From contig OY754980.1 of NCBI GenBank assembly GCA_963576475.1, positions 3,715,306 to 3,779,305 on the forward strand: DNA of 64,000 bases, written 5' to 3'. Position numbers and translations under genes: made by a program. Under the pieces are notes generated by a model. It was not told the origin of the DNA. It worked only from the letters and a program-made list of their open reading frames with translations, and did not search any database. Below are positions 33,209 to 42,717 of this stretch, piece by piece. Numbering within the stretch: position 1 is the stretch's first letter; the number at the start of each line of letters is the position of its first letter. This DNA is from Molanna angustata. Taxonomy: Eukaryota; Arthropoda; Insecta; Trichoptera; Molannidae.

Positions 33209-33570
33209 GTTTCATCAACATAAGTAAACTTCATATCGAGGCTGTGCTTTGACAGGAAGGTCATACTGTCAAGGGGAACCTCGATGTTAGATGGATGAGG
33301 AATAGGTCTGCCGATGGCCACCAGAGAGCCGACCCGCTTGAACGGTTTGCTCTCCTTAACCTCTGAGGAGTCGGAGTGGTCGGTTGAGTCCTCACTGCTC
33401 TTGGACTTGATGCAGTCGACTATCATGTTGTTCTTGGTGCCGTTGGTGCACTCCGACTTTATAACAGAGCTGCCAGAATTGAAATCTTCGCCGCTGTTTG
33501 TCAGCAGATGGCCGCTGTTAGTCAGCAGATGGCCGCTGTTAGTCAGCAGATGGCCGGTGCAATGGATAAC
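33209..33570 (-). CDS. sima: HIF-1alpha (similar) exon D, PAS-A end, linker with 7-residue repeats, start of PAS-B
   Basis: Starts VIHCTGHL, the last strand of PAS-A, and ends with the PAS-B opening [20 protein letters not shown] and [12 protein letters not shown]. Between them lies an inserted linker: three perfect tandem copies of the heptapeptide GHLLTNS (21-bp units at 33491-33553), then a Ser/Asp/Glu/Lys-rich low-complexity stretch ([20 protein letters not shown]). Vertebrate HIF has a far shorter linker. The frame is open across all 362 bases, with acceptor tttttag and donor gtgagt. It ends two bases into a codon, completed by the first base of exon E (Thr). The repeat count is the odd feature and could vary between individuals. 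Confidence 0.9.
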
Positions 33571-33659
33571 CTAAAAAAAATATTTTTTTATTTTTAAAAT
33601 TAAGTGTTATTCAGTCTCTTCACGGGGAAACATATTAAATAAAAAGTAACAATAAATGA

Positions 33660-34220
33660 GTTCTCAAGAATGGAAGACCTGATAAAGATATTAAAAGAAG
33701 ATTTATGGCGGGTAATAATAAACGGAGCACTTAGACCAGTCCAATCCAAACATCTCAAAAGAAGCCAAAATTGCCGTAAATAATGAAATAGTAGTCCCTG
33801 CTTTGAAGTATGCCAGTGAAACTTGGACATGGCAAAAAGATCACTAAGAAAGAGTATTCAATAGAATGATATATTAAAAAAATAGGATATAAAGAGATAA
33901 TGTACGATAAAGGATACTTATAAGCAAAATGAAAGTGAATGCCCTGAGGTGGTTTGGGCATATTGAAAGAATGAACGATGAACGACTGACCAAAAAATAT
34001 ACATGGGCGTCAGAGACGGAATGAATAGTTGGGGCCGCCCCAGAAAGGGATGGCATAACCATGGGAATGATATTTTGAAAGAAGGTAACAAAAGAATCTT
34101 GAACAATCGACAATCATATATGTAAAGGAAGCCAGGAATCTGTGCAAAAGTAGAGGAGTATGGCACTCAGTTCTCTCTGCTTACCCCGTAAGGGACATGG
34201 CACGATGGTATGTATGTAGG
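33660..34220 (+). mobile_element. RTE-like retrotransposon, decayed 3' fragment in HIF intron
   Basis: Nucleotide match from the RRVMAGN region (gaatggaagacctgataaag) through ALKYASETWTWQK, VNALRWFGHIERMNDERLTK and GRPRKGWH to tctctctgcttaccccgta, aagg and a short TATG tail. Starts about 90 bp outside exon D. Confidence 0.8.
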
Positions 34221-34429
34221 TTAAAATAAAATTTTAGGAACTATATATAGAACATGTGTTTATAATCACACCCTTGAATTCATGTATTTATTAAATTGGT
34301 TAGATTGAGTTTTTTAATGCTAACCTTAATGTTTTTTGGTCCTGTAGATGATATAATAATAAAAAATAATATATTTTTTAATTTATAGTATGTATATATT
34401 TATCTATTCACTTTTTGTACATAATATAA

Positions 34430-34640
34430 ACAAATATAATGCACACTGGCGGGCTTAATGCCATTAGGCAATTTCTTCCAACCAACCAGATTATAGTGAC
34501 AGAAATATATATGTACATCAACAAAAAATGAAAGCTAAAAAAGAACAAAGAAATTATACATCATAGCAAATAAAGGGATTGGGAAAGAACAAGAAGAGGA
34601 AATCGAGAACAGGTGTTTAGGGATAAATATTCCTTCTTTA
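34430..34640 (-). mobile_element. LINE 3' end, minus strand (TTGCC/GGCAA family)
   Basis: gcgggcttaatgccattagg then caatttcttccaaccaacca matches the 3' ends at 42440 and 52145. Confidence 0.55.
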
Positions 34641-35063
34641 GTTAATATTACGTAGCAGCAAATTGACGGATGGAAAAGGAGAGGGATCAGGTATTTTCGG
34701 AGAGATATCCCTGCTTTAGTATTTTCTTGAAAATGGTAAGCGAGTTTGACAAAGTCATGTCAGTTTGACAAAGTCATGATTATTCCAGAGTCTTGCTGGA
34801 CGTACTTCAAAGGAAGAGCTGAACAATGATTGCTTATGTCATAAAAGTTATGTCGAGAATAAAACCAAGATTATTGGTTGTATGTACAAATTATGTTGAT
34901 TTTAATCAGTTGGTATAGATGGAAGAGGTAAATTTTTCAGTGTGGACAGCAATCATCATATCAGCATATTTCCTTGTGGTAATATTTAATAATTTGCATC
35001 GTGCTTCCCTTGCTTTTTACACCATCATATAATTTACACATTGTATTTAGATTATTCTTTCAG
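34641..35063. other. HIF intron, short tandem only
   Basis: agtttgacaaagtcatg is repeated twice near 34743-34780. Nothing else recognised. Confidence 0.35.
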
Positions 35064-35243
35064 TATACATACATACCATCACGCCATGTCCCTTGAGGGG
35101 TAGGCAGAGAGAACCGAACGCCACATTTTCCTATCCTGGCACGCATCCCTCGCTTCGTCCACATTCATGCATCGTCTCATACATGCTCGTCTATTGCTCA
35201 CACTTCTAACATTTCCGTCTTTCAAAATTTCGTTCACATGGTC
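35064..35243 (-). mobile_element. RTE-like 3' end, 180 bp, minus strand
   Basis: ataccatcacgccatgtccc then aggcagagagaaccgaacgc through cgttcacatggtcg, cut sharply at 35243. 5'-truncated insertion; no clear target duplication seen. Confidence 0.8.
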
Positions 35244-35949
35244 GATCTCAAAGTATTAGCATCCTAATAATATCCTTCTTTATCTTTCATTATATCTATA
35301 CACTCATACTTTTTGTAGGATTTTTAATGCCTTTTGGCTCTATTCCCATTGCTTTGTTTGTATTGGATTATTTAATCACTTAACATATTACAATGTACAG
35401 TTTCAGTAACGACATTACAATCATAAAGGGCTGTTGTATACACAAGAGACATTTGGCAATTATACAGATACAATTAATTATCCCTCTACCATTATCTGCA
35501 TGCAATGATAGTTACAAAACATACATACATCCATAGATAACAGACAGATAATTAAATCAAGTGGTCATTAGCATCCAGTGACAACATCACATCGGTCATT
35601 GAACCATCTTGATTATGATCCAAAAGAAATTAATTCTCAAGTTTGACTAATTTATATTTCAAAATAAACTACCAAGACAGATTATAAAGAGGAATAGTAT
35701 CAATCAATTAATGATGAATCAACATAAGTTTTGTAGTCCCATAAATCAGAAAAGTCTTCATTTTTTCTTCTCACACATTGTTATGATTAAATATGAATAA
35801 AAGAGCTGAATCAAATGTATTTTTAATGCAACTAATGAATTAGAAGTAATATACCATAAAGCAAGCTTGATTGACACCTGAAATTTGCTTATTTTGATCA
35901 TTTGGAAATTACATGCAAGTTGTTTGTGCAAAACTCGCCTTCAACAAAA
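35244..35949. other. HIF intron, nothing recognised
   Basis: AT-rich; no supported feature. Confidence 0.35.
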
Positions 35950-36722
35950 ACCAAAGAACTTCGAATCCAAGAATATGGACCTTAAACTCCGAAAAGATCT
36001 AATCAAGACATAATGTGTGTGTTTTGCTATATGGTGGTGGGACATTGTGCATAGGTTAGAGACCGTAAAAGATTGGAGGCCTTCAAGATATGGACAAGAA
36101 TTGATGTCAAGAATTGGTACATTATAACCATAATACAAACAATGAGGTTCTCAGCAAAATTAAAGAAACCAGGCACATGTGAGAGGTGTTGGAAGGAGAC
36201 AAATTTCCTTGCTCCGCAATATACGCAACTGGACGGGCATAAGAAGTGTTGGAGAGCTGTTTCGGGCTGCCCAGGACAAGGACGCTTTCTCTCGGGTGAT
36301 AGTCAACGTTGGGGGGACCTGACATGACACAATATACGCGACTGGACGGACATAAGAAGTGTTGGAGAGCTGTTTCGGGCTGCCCAGGACAAGGACGCTT
36401 TCTCTCGGGTGATAGTCAACGTTGGGGGGACCTGACATGACACCAAAAGAAGAAGAAGAAGGCACATGTTAAACACCATATCAAAAAGGAGTGCAAATTG
36501 GATAGGCTATGTGTTGCGACACGAAGATCTCCTACACATCATCTTGTAGGGACTAGTTGAGGGAACAACTAGCAGAGTGCCTGCCTGCCGGAAGTATGTA
36601 GAACAGGTGTGCGAGGACATGAAGTGTATCTCCTACACAGAGTTGAAGAGAGTCACTGAGAACGAGTGGAGTGGAAGAAGAGATGCATCGCTTTGCTGCC
36701 AACAAATCCCCAAGATTGAAAC
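35950..36722 (+). pseudogene. RTE/BovB-like LINE C-terminus, split by a nested LINE
   Basis: Left piece: RLEAFKIW in the RRLEAFEMW-type region (about 36070). Right piece after the nested insertion: SANWIGYVLRHEDLLHIIL, YVEQVCEDMKCISYTELKRV, TENEWS, the standard W-GHVLRH--L----EG ... Y--Q---D-----Y-ELKR-----WR ending. Interrupted at 36181-36459. Confidence 0.75.
36181..36459 (+). mobile_element. nested 5'-truncated LINE with 114-bp tandem duplication of its 3' end
   Basis: Encodes LLRNIRNWTGIRSVGELFRA then AQDKDAFSRVIVNVGGT and stop. The last 114 bp (36217-36330) are repeated at 36331-36444 with two visible differences, then a (GAA)n tail. Flanked by the 10-bp duplication aggcacatgt at 36171-36180 and 36460-36469. 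Confidence 0.85.
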
Positions 36723-36724
36723 CA

Positions 36725-37120
36725 AAGATAACCATGATTCCTCATCATGCCTTGAGTCTGAACATTTACAACCATGATACCTTATCATGCCTATAGTCTG
36801 AACATTTGTTGTCACAACATACACTAAGATAACCATGATCTCTCATCATGCCTAGAGTCTGAACATTTATAACCATGATACCTCATCATGCCTTGAGTCT
36901 GAACATTTACCACCATGATACCTTATCATGCCTATAGTCTGAACATTTGTTGTCACAACATACACTAAGATAACCATGATCTCTCATCATACCTAGAGTC
37001 TGAACATTTATAACCATGATCCCTCATCATGCCTAGAGTCTGAACATTTATAACCATGATACCTCATCATGCCTATAGTCTGAACATTTGTTGTCACAAC
37101 ACACATTAAGATTAACCATG
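36725..37120 (+). repeat. minisatellite, ~40-bp core with longer variants
   Basis: Eight or so copies of aaccatgatacctcatcatg then cctagagtctgaacattt, three of them extended by gttgtcacaacatacac. Directly follows the LINE C-terminus and is probably its 3' UTR repeat. Confidence 0.85.
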
Positions 37121-37220
37121 AAACCTCATCATCCCGTTGGCAACGAGTTTAAATAAGAGATAAAAATCACAACTTGAGCTGTATAAATAATGAAATATTT
37201 GTGACAAAATATGAATGTAC

Positions 37221-37412
37221 CTTATAGGTGGCAGACTTGAGGTTGACATTCCTTCCCTTGCTAGTTAGGGTGCACTTGAGCCTGATAAAGAATGACTTAG
37301 GTCCATCACCATCCTTGTTCTTCCCATGACTGCGAGTGGAGAGAACCTCCCGTATCTCCTCATGGTCACACGGGTGACTAAACTCATACACGCTCTGACC
37401 CATCAGGTCAAT
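37221..37412 (-). CDS. sima: HIF-1alpha (similar) exon C, C-terminal half of PAS-A
   Basis: Exactly 64 codons, phase 0 at both ends. Starts [20 protein letters not shown], matching the HIF hallmark (S-x-[FY]-[DE]-F-x-HPCDHEE). Continues through [18 protein letters not shown] and KSATYK, the PAS-A core sheet. Acceptor tttttag and donor gtacat are canonical. A 12-residue, Gly/Lys/Asp-rich loop ([12 protein letters not shown]) separates the two conserved blocks, as in other HIFs. The preceding intron carries a mariner relic and an RTE-like insertion; the following intron carries nested LINEs and a minisatellite. Confidence 0.93.
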
Positions 37413-37807
37413 CTAAAACAAACAAACAAAAGAAAACTATTAATTCTTATTAATTGGAAAAAGACATTGCTACAGTCAACAAGAGTTTTTTTAGGTAATA
37501 ATACTGAAATGACACAAAAAAATACATATCATCTCATGATATCTATTAAAATCATGTTGGTACTCCTAATTTATTAACCAAGAGTTCCTGCACTATTGAC
37601 AGGAATGACAGTTTATTCAATGTGCCTGCTGTTAAAAAAAAAACTAAGCAGGACATATTCCCAGATAATCTGCTAATAGGTGGACCTAGCGAGTCTTAGA
37701 TTGGGAGCCAAGACAGGTTGGATGTCCTGATGATGATCTAAGAGTGCTTATTGCATACCTTCAACACCAGTTCCTGATAGAAGTTGGCTCATATGACATG
37801 GAATTCG
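37413..37807. other. HIF intron, nothing recognised
   Basis: No supported feature. Confidence 0.35.
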
Positions 37808-37819
37808 TGGATGTTACTA

Positions 37820-38014
37820 CATACATACAAACATACATACCATCACGCCATGTCCCTTGCGGGGAAGGCAGAGAGAACCGAACGCCATATTTTTCTATCC
37901 TGGCACGCATCCCTCGCCTCGTCCACATTCATGCATCGTCTCATACAGGTTCACCTATTGCTCACACTTCTAACATTTCCATTTGAAATTTTTTTTCCAT
38001 TTAACATTTCATTT
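37820..38014 (-). mobile_element. 195-bp RTE-like insertion with 12-bp target duplication
   Basis: Flanked by tggatgttacta at 37808-37819 and 38015-38026. Contains only the family 3' end (to about 37981), a TATG-type tail, and about 33 bp of extra, non-family sequence at the 5' junction. Confidence 0.85.
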
Positions 38015-38026
38015 TGGATGTTACTA

Positions 38027-38344
38027 TTTTCAATCAAATGCAACAATACTAATTTAATACAAGAAATTTAAAAGAAAATGTAAATTCCATGTTCATATTA
38101 TTTATTTTGGTTAAAAGTATTTCGGCCATTTCCATCCACATTAAAGAATAATGCAAAGCAGATTATATCTCTTGGCAAATTGCCATACAGCAACCAATAC
38201 AATTTTACATCTACATAATATTTTACTTTCTTATTCCTTGTTGTTGGACGATCAATATCTTCACTGCAAATAATGACATAATAGGATGAAATAAATATTT
38301 TAATCCCATCAAGATTCAAATTTATGGCAATACTAGATAAGAAA
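38027..38344. other. HIF intron, nothing recognised
   Basis: No supported feature. Confidence 0.35.
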
Positions 38345-39775
38345 ACGAATAACTTTTAATATCTCTTTAGAGACGAAATTGGGATATTATAGAAGAACCA
38401 GGAACTCAAGGCACCTACAGGGCTTACGACCTGTCATCGGCTGGTTTACGTGATCACTTTATGCGCTTGCGCAACGTTCACCAATTATGTCTTCTTATTG
38501 AGTTACCTAATCAATGTAATTTTTGAAAGCTCTATATATTTGAATAATGTGTAACAATTCACCTGAAAATAAGAACTATTGCCATCTATGAAGTACCCAA
38601 GAAACTTAGTAACGCCATCTATTGAGAAATTGGTTTAATTGTAAACAATGAAAGAGGTGACGGTGTCTCGTACAGATGTCACCCCTGAACTACGCCAGAA
38701 ATATTATTTCATTTTTGGCTTGTTTACCTACTTGTACCAATGTGTATGTAAATCAAATATTTTTTTAATTGTATATATAAAGGGTGTCTCAATAAGAGTG
38801 CACTATTTAATTTCAAAATAAAAACACGTATTCATTGAGTAAGTTGTGATATTTTTATTGCATTGTAAAGTAGACATGTTCCGATTAACTATGGAATAAA
38901 ATATCCAGCAAATGGCCCCCGCATCTCTGATAACAGGCTTTACTTTTTTTGTGAAATTTTCGATGACTTTTTGACAAAGACGTGGCTGTATCTCACCGAT
39001 GACGCGTTGGATCTCGGACTTAAGCTCAGGAATTGTGTTTGGTTTATTTGCATATATACAGGATTTAACAAAACCCAAAAGAAAGAAATTACACGGGGTT
39101 AAATCGCGTGATCTTTGTGTCCAGTTGACATCAGAATTTCGTGAGATGATTTGGTCTGGAAATGTGGCGCGGTGTGGCAGGTGGCACCGTCCTGCTGAAA
39201 CCACATGTCATCCAGATTCATGCTGTCCAATTGATACCACAAGATCACCCTTATTAGGTTCCTGTAACGAAAGCCGTTCACAGTCACTGCAATTCCGGCC
39301 TCATTTTCAAACATGTAAGACCCATTCACGCCGCCTGACCAAATCCGCACCAGACAGTTACTCATTGTGGTTGCATTGCTTCTCGGCCTGGATCACGTGA
39401 GGATTATCTGAGCCCCAAATTTGAAAGTTTTGTTTATTCACTGAGTCATTCTGATGGAAACGCGCTTCATCAATGAAGATAATTATTGTCGAAAAATAGC
39501 TACATTTTTGTAATGTGTTTTCACAATTTTAATGTATTTTTATTTTGTGTAGCCCTCCATTTTTAATAATCGGAACAATCATAGGTGACAGCTGTCAAAT
39601 TTCAGAATTGCCACCTGCACGAAAAAAAAAATTACACAATATTTAAAAAGTGCACTCTTATTGAGACACCGTTTACAAACATTGGATTTTGTTCCTTATC
39701 GGGAGTCAAATGATATTTTTTTGAACAAAATCTAATGTTTGCGTATATGCAATTAAAAATATTCGACTTAAATAT
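38345..39775 (+). mobile_element. MITE-like family B, copy 4, interrupted by a mariner element
   Basis: Left part shares gggatattatagaagaacc, ggcacctacagggcttacga and gccagaaatattatttcatt with copy 3. The right remnant (39676-39775) has gggagtcaaatgatat and gcgtatatgcaattaaaa, as at 31495-31560. The mariner element lies at 38780-39673. Confidence 0.7.
38780..39673 (-). mobile_element. mariner/Tc1-like transposon, internally deleted
   Basis: Inverted ends of about 27 bp (AAGGGTGTCTCAATAAGAG / AACGGTGTCTCAATAAGAG, both continuing TGCACT) are flanked by TA at 38778-38779 and 39674-39675. Minus-strand transposase pieces: IFIDEARFHQNDSVNKQNFQ (first catalytic Asp), MWFQQDGATCHTA (second), SRDLTPCNFFLLGFVKSCIY, IPELKSEIQRVIGEIQPRLC. 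The N-terminal DNA-binding part is missing and frameshifts break the rest, so it is inactive. Confidence 0.85.
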
Positions 39776-39982
39776 CTTTACAGAAAAGTGTGAAATTAAT
39801 GGGCAGCACATATTTACAACCAATTGAAATATCAATGTTTGTTTAAATGCCCTACTGTGGTTGAGAGACATAAGATGAATGATGTGCATCTGAGAAAACA
39901 AAACATATGAAGCAGAAAGTGGTATCACTAGAGAACTAAGGTAAGGCTACAAGATAAAGCAATAAATTGATTTGGACATTAC

Positions 39983-40158
39983 CTGTGTTACACCGAGATA
40001 GTCACTGACATTCTCCGAGAGATAAATGAGATCTCCATCTGGAGAGACTACCAGGACAAAACCATCAAGAGCCTTGAGGTATGACAGATCCTTGCTGACA
40101 GGAAGATCTTCTGGATTTGGATCAGGAGAAGGTTTTATTTTCACCGGCATCTCCGGAA
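39983..40158 (-). CDS. sima: HIF-1alpha (similar) exon B, N-terminal half of PAS-A
   Basis: Begins the PAS-A domain, which strengthens dimerisation with ARNT/Tango. After an acidic, proline-rich stretch ([18 protein letters not shown]) come [20 protein letters not shown] and [15 protein letters not shown], the classic PAS beginning of HIF proteins (LKALDGF, GD-IY-S-NV--Y-G). The acceptor is ttttccag and the donor gtaatg. The exon starts with two codon bases that complete the Phe codon begun in the bHLH exon, and ends in phase 0 after CAG. The linker between bHLH and PAS-A is much shorter than the Drosophila linker as I remember it. Confidence 0.93.
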
Positions 40159-41289
40159 CTGGAAAATCAAAAAATATATGTTTCAAAAAAATAATTTAGT
40201 AATTGCTAAGTCCATTTCCAATTGTAATCCTGATTTTGGTCCGAGCAACATTCTGAAGCATATTTCTTATGTTATCATCGAACCTAAGGCATATCCCACA
40301 ATACGGGGTAACCAGCGATAGGTCTGCACTACCGTATAAAAGGAAGCACGACACATACGTGTCTGCCCATAAACTGGTCTCGTCTTACCTAAGGCATCAT
40401 TCAGAACTTCATTGCTGAACTATATGAGTTATTATTGTTGTCTGTTGAATTATCATCGTTTTCAGGTGTCCCATAATGCCCCAATCTCTCGGATCACTAA
40501 CTTCCTTAAAATATTTTGCAAAATCATTAAAGATATACAACCAAATGTGGATATTTGCAGCTAAAAGAGCATTGAATTATGGTCCTGGAATTGAGAATAT
40601 TTTGTCTCATTTTGCATCAAGGAAAGAAGTGACCATTATTCGGTGCATTTGCTGACATTGCAATAATTAATAGCTTATAGACGGGAACTAAACAGAATAT
40701 TTGGGTATATAAATTTTTTATTCAAATAACTTTGTTATATTTCCGTAATTCTGTGATTAGTTTTTTTTTGCAAGCTGTAAAAAATCAATCATCCCAAATT
40801 TTGCGTAACTTTAAGGAGAGGTTGTTGCTACCAATTATTTATCTTCTCAAAGGCACCTTTCATGGTGGTTTCACAAAAAAAAAAAAAAATTGTCCTTATT
40901 ATAATGCTCTTTTAACCTTATTGAATTTCAAGCAATCATAATGTAAACAATCCATTTTCACATGGTTAACACCGAAAATATTTACAAAATAAAATTTCCA
41001 TTCGCAGCCAAGTATTTTATAGGAATGATAATAATATGATACAAAAGATGTAACAAGATATTCATAGTAACAATGAAGTTATTTTTGAATACCACGAGAG
41101 TTTCTCAGGGATGACATTACTGGATCTGATCCAAAATTAAGCAAAAAAGTCAAAGAGATTTCAACAGCATCATACAATATATTAACAAAATCAACTCTTA
41201 TCCCATTTTTCTGATAAACATATCAATATTAATGGAACAATAGTTTATTAAATTACATATCATGGTTGGAGTTCCTCAGGGATCGTATT
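40159..41289. other. HIF intron, nothing firmly recognised
   Basis: A TATAAAA-containing patch near 40335 (ccgtataaaaggaagcacg) could belong to an LTR. No second copy is present to test this. Confidence 0.3.
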
Positions 41290-41770
41290 TGTGTCCAAAA
41301 CTCAAATTGTCTTGTAGAATCGCTGGTTGATAGTGATTCGTTTCAAAACTCAAATAGAATCGTAAGTTGATGGCAATCAGGGTGGCAAGTCCCGTCAAAC
41401 GGTGAAATCAAAACCCTCACGATTACCCATATCATGGATATAATTTTAATGATATGAGTAATCAAAAGGGTTTTGATGACCAGACTTTCTTCCTTGATTT
41501 AAAACACAAATAGTATTGCATCTAGTAGAATATTGTTTGACGGCAATCAACCTGCAAAACTCCAATAGAATTTAGTCTAGCAAAATCGCCGGTCGATGGC
41601 AATCGAATCCAAAACTCAAATAGAAATTTGTCTAGTAGAATAGTGAGTTGATGGCAATCTGATCGAAATTTAAAAATAATTTCGGCTAGTAGAATGTGGT
41701 AGTTTATCGGTAATCGGGTAGAAAGCTCGAATACAATTTCGTGTAATAGAAATAGTGAGTTGTTAGCAAT
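41290..41770. repeat. degenerate ~60-bp tandem repeat in HIF intron, split by a hairpin
   Basis: Units near 41298, 41345, 41508, 41570, 41620, 41670 and 41730 share aaactcaaatagaaattt, gtctagtagaatagtgag and ttgatggcaatc. At 41389-41490 an imperfect inverted repeat (atcaaaaccctcacgattac / gtaatcaaaagggttttgat) interrupts them. Confidence 0.65.
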
Positions 41771-41812
41771 TGGATGGAATTTCGTCTTAAATAAAAGTGA
41801 AGTTTTACTTAC

Positions 41813-42000
41813 ACATAGTCATGACGCTGCGGACCTTCAGATAAGAGATGGTGAGACGCATGACGGAAGCCTTGTCAAGTTGGTCCACGTCGTCGGAGGG
41901 AAGGGGCAGAGCGCGGGCAAGCTCAGAGAATATTTCCGTCTCACGGCTCCTTCGGCACCGGGCCGCGTCTCTGGACTTCTCCTTGCGCTTTTCATTGTTC
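41813..42000 (-). CDS. sima: HIF-1alpha (similar) bHLH exon (exon A of those visible)
   Basis: Encodes the DNA-binding and dimerisation bHLH of the hypoxia-inducible factor alpha subunit, a nuclear bHLH-PAS transcription factor that pairs with ARNT/Tango. The basic region reads [18 protein letters not shown], followed by an amphipathic helix, a loop ([16 protein letters not shown]) and a second helix ([14 protein letters not shown]). The AARCRR signature with Cys is the insect Similar form; vertebrate HIF-1alpha has Ser there. The exon lies between an acceptor (ttttcag) and a donor (gtaagt). It starts with the last base of a split codon, so a coding exon must lie upstream. It ends after one codon base, which joins two bases of the next exon to make Phe. 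The upstream start exon was not found. Assignment is by family recognition; coordinates come from the splice signals. Confidence 0.93.
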
Positions 42001-42419
42001 CTGAAAACAAAAAGAACGAAAGAACAATCAATAATCGATATAATTCCTGTTTCCCTGGGTGTTGGACAGCTCTTCGAATTCATCATCATCATAAGCTCGA
42101 CAACCGACAGCCCTGAAACCTGACATAGCACAATAAAAGAATGTATATAATTGCAGAGTCAATTTCCAATAGATATTTTCTTACGATTGTTGCTATTGTA
42201 TTTTTATGTGTTGGTATTTAATATACCTACATAGTATGCTTAAATTTAAAAACCGGTACAATATGTACTCCCTTTCTCAACATAAGCATTGAATCTATTG
42301 TAGATAGGGAAAAAGAAAACATATATTTTTATCATAGAATTAAGGTACAGAAGCCGCGCGCAATATAAATTTCGAATTCAAATGTATGACAAGTTTTATT
42401 TATTTATTTATTTATTTTA
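42001..42419. other. HIF intron upstream of the bHLH exon, nothing recognised
   Basis: No start exon or promoter was identified. Confidence 0.35.
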
Positions 42420-42717
42420 CACTTTATGAGCACAAGTGCGGGCTCATTGCCAAATGGCAATATCTTCCAACCAACCATATTCATTTGGTGAAATACTATT
42501 ACATTTATGACATGTACCAAAATTTTTATATAATACAAGCAAAAGCTATAAAGAAAATAAAACATATAAAATGAAAAAAAAACATATAAGCAAAAACAAT
42601 AAGGAAACGGAGGGGACAGGAGAGGGGGGGGGGGACAAGAATAGGATAAGAAGACAAATTTAGGTGTTATGTGTAAGGAAATGATTCCTCAGATTTCCTT
42701 TGAAAGCGGGAAATGTT

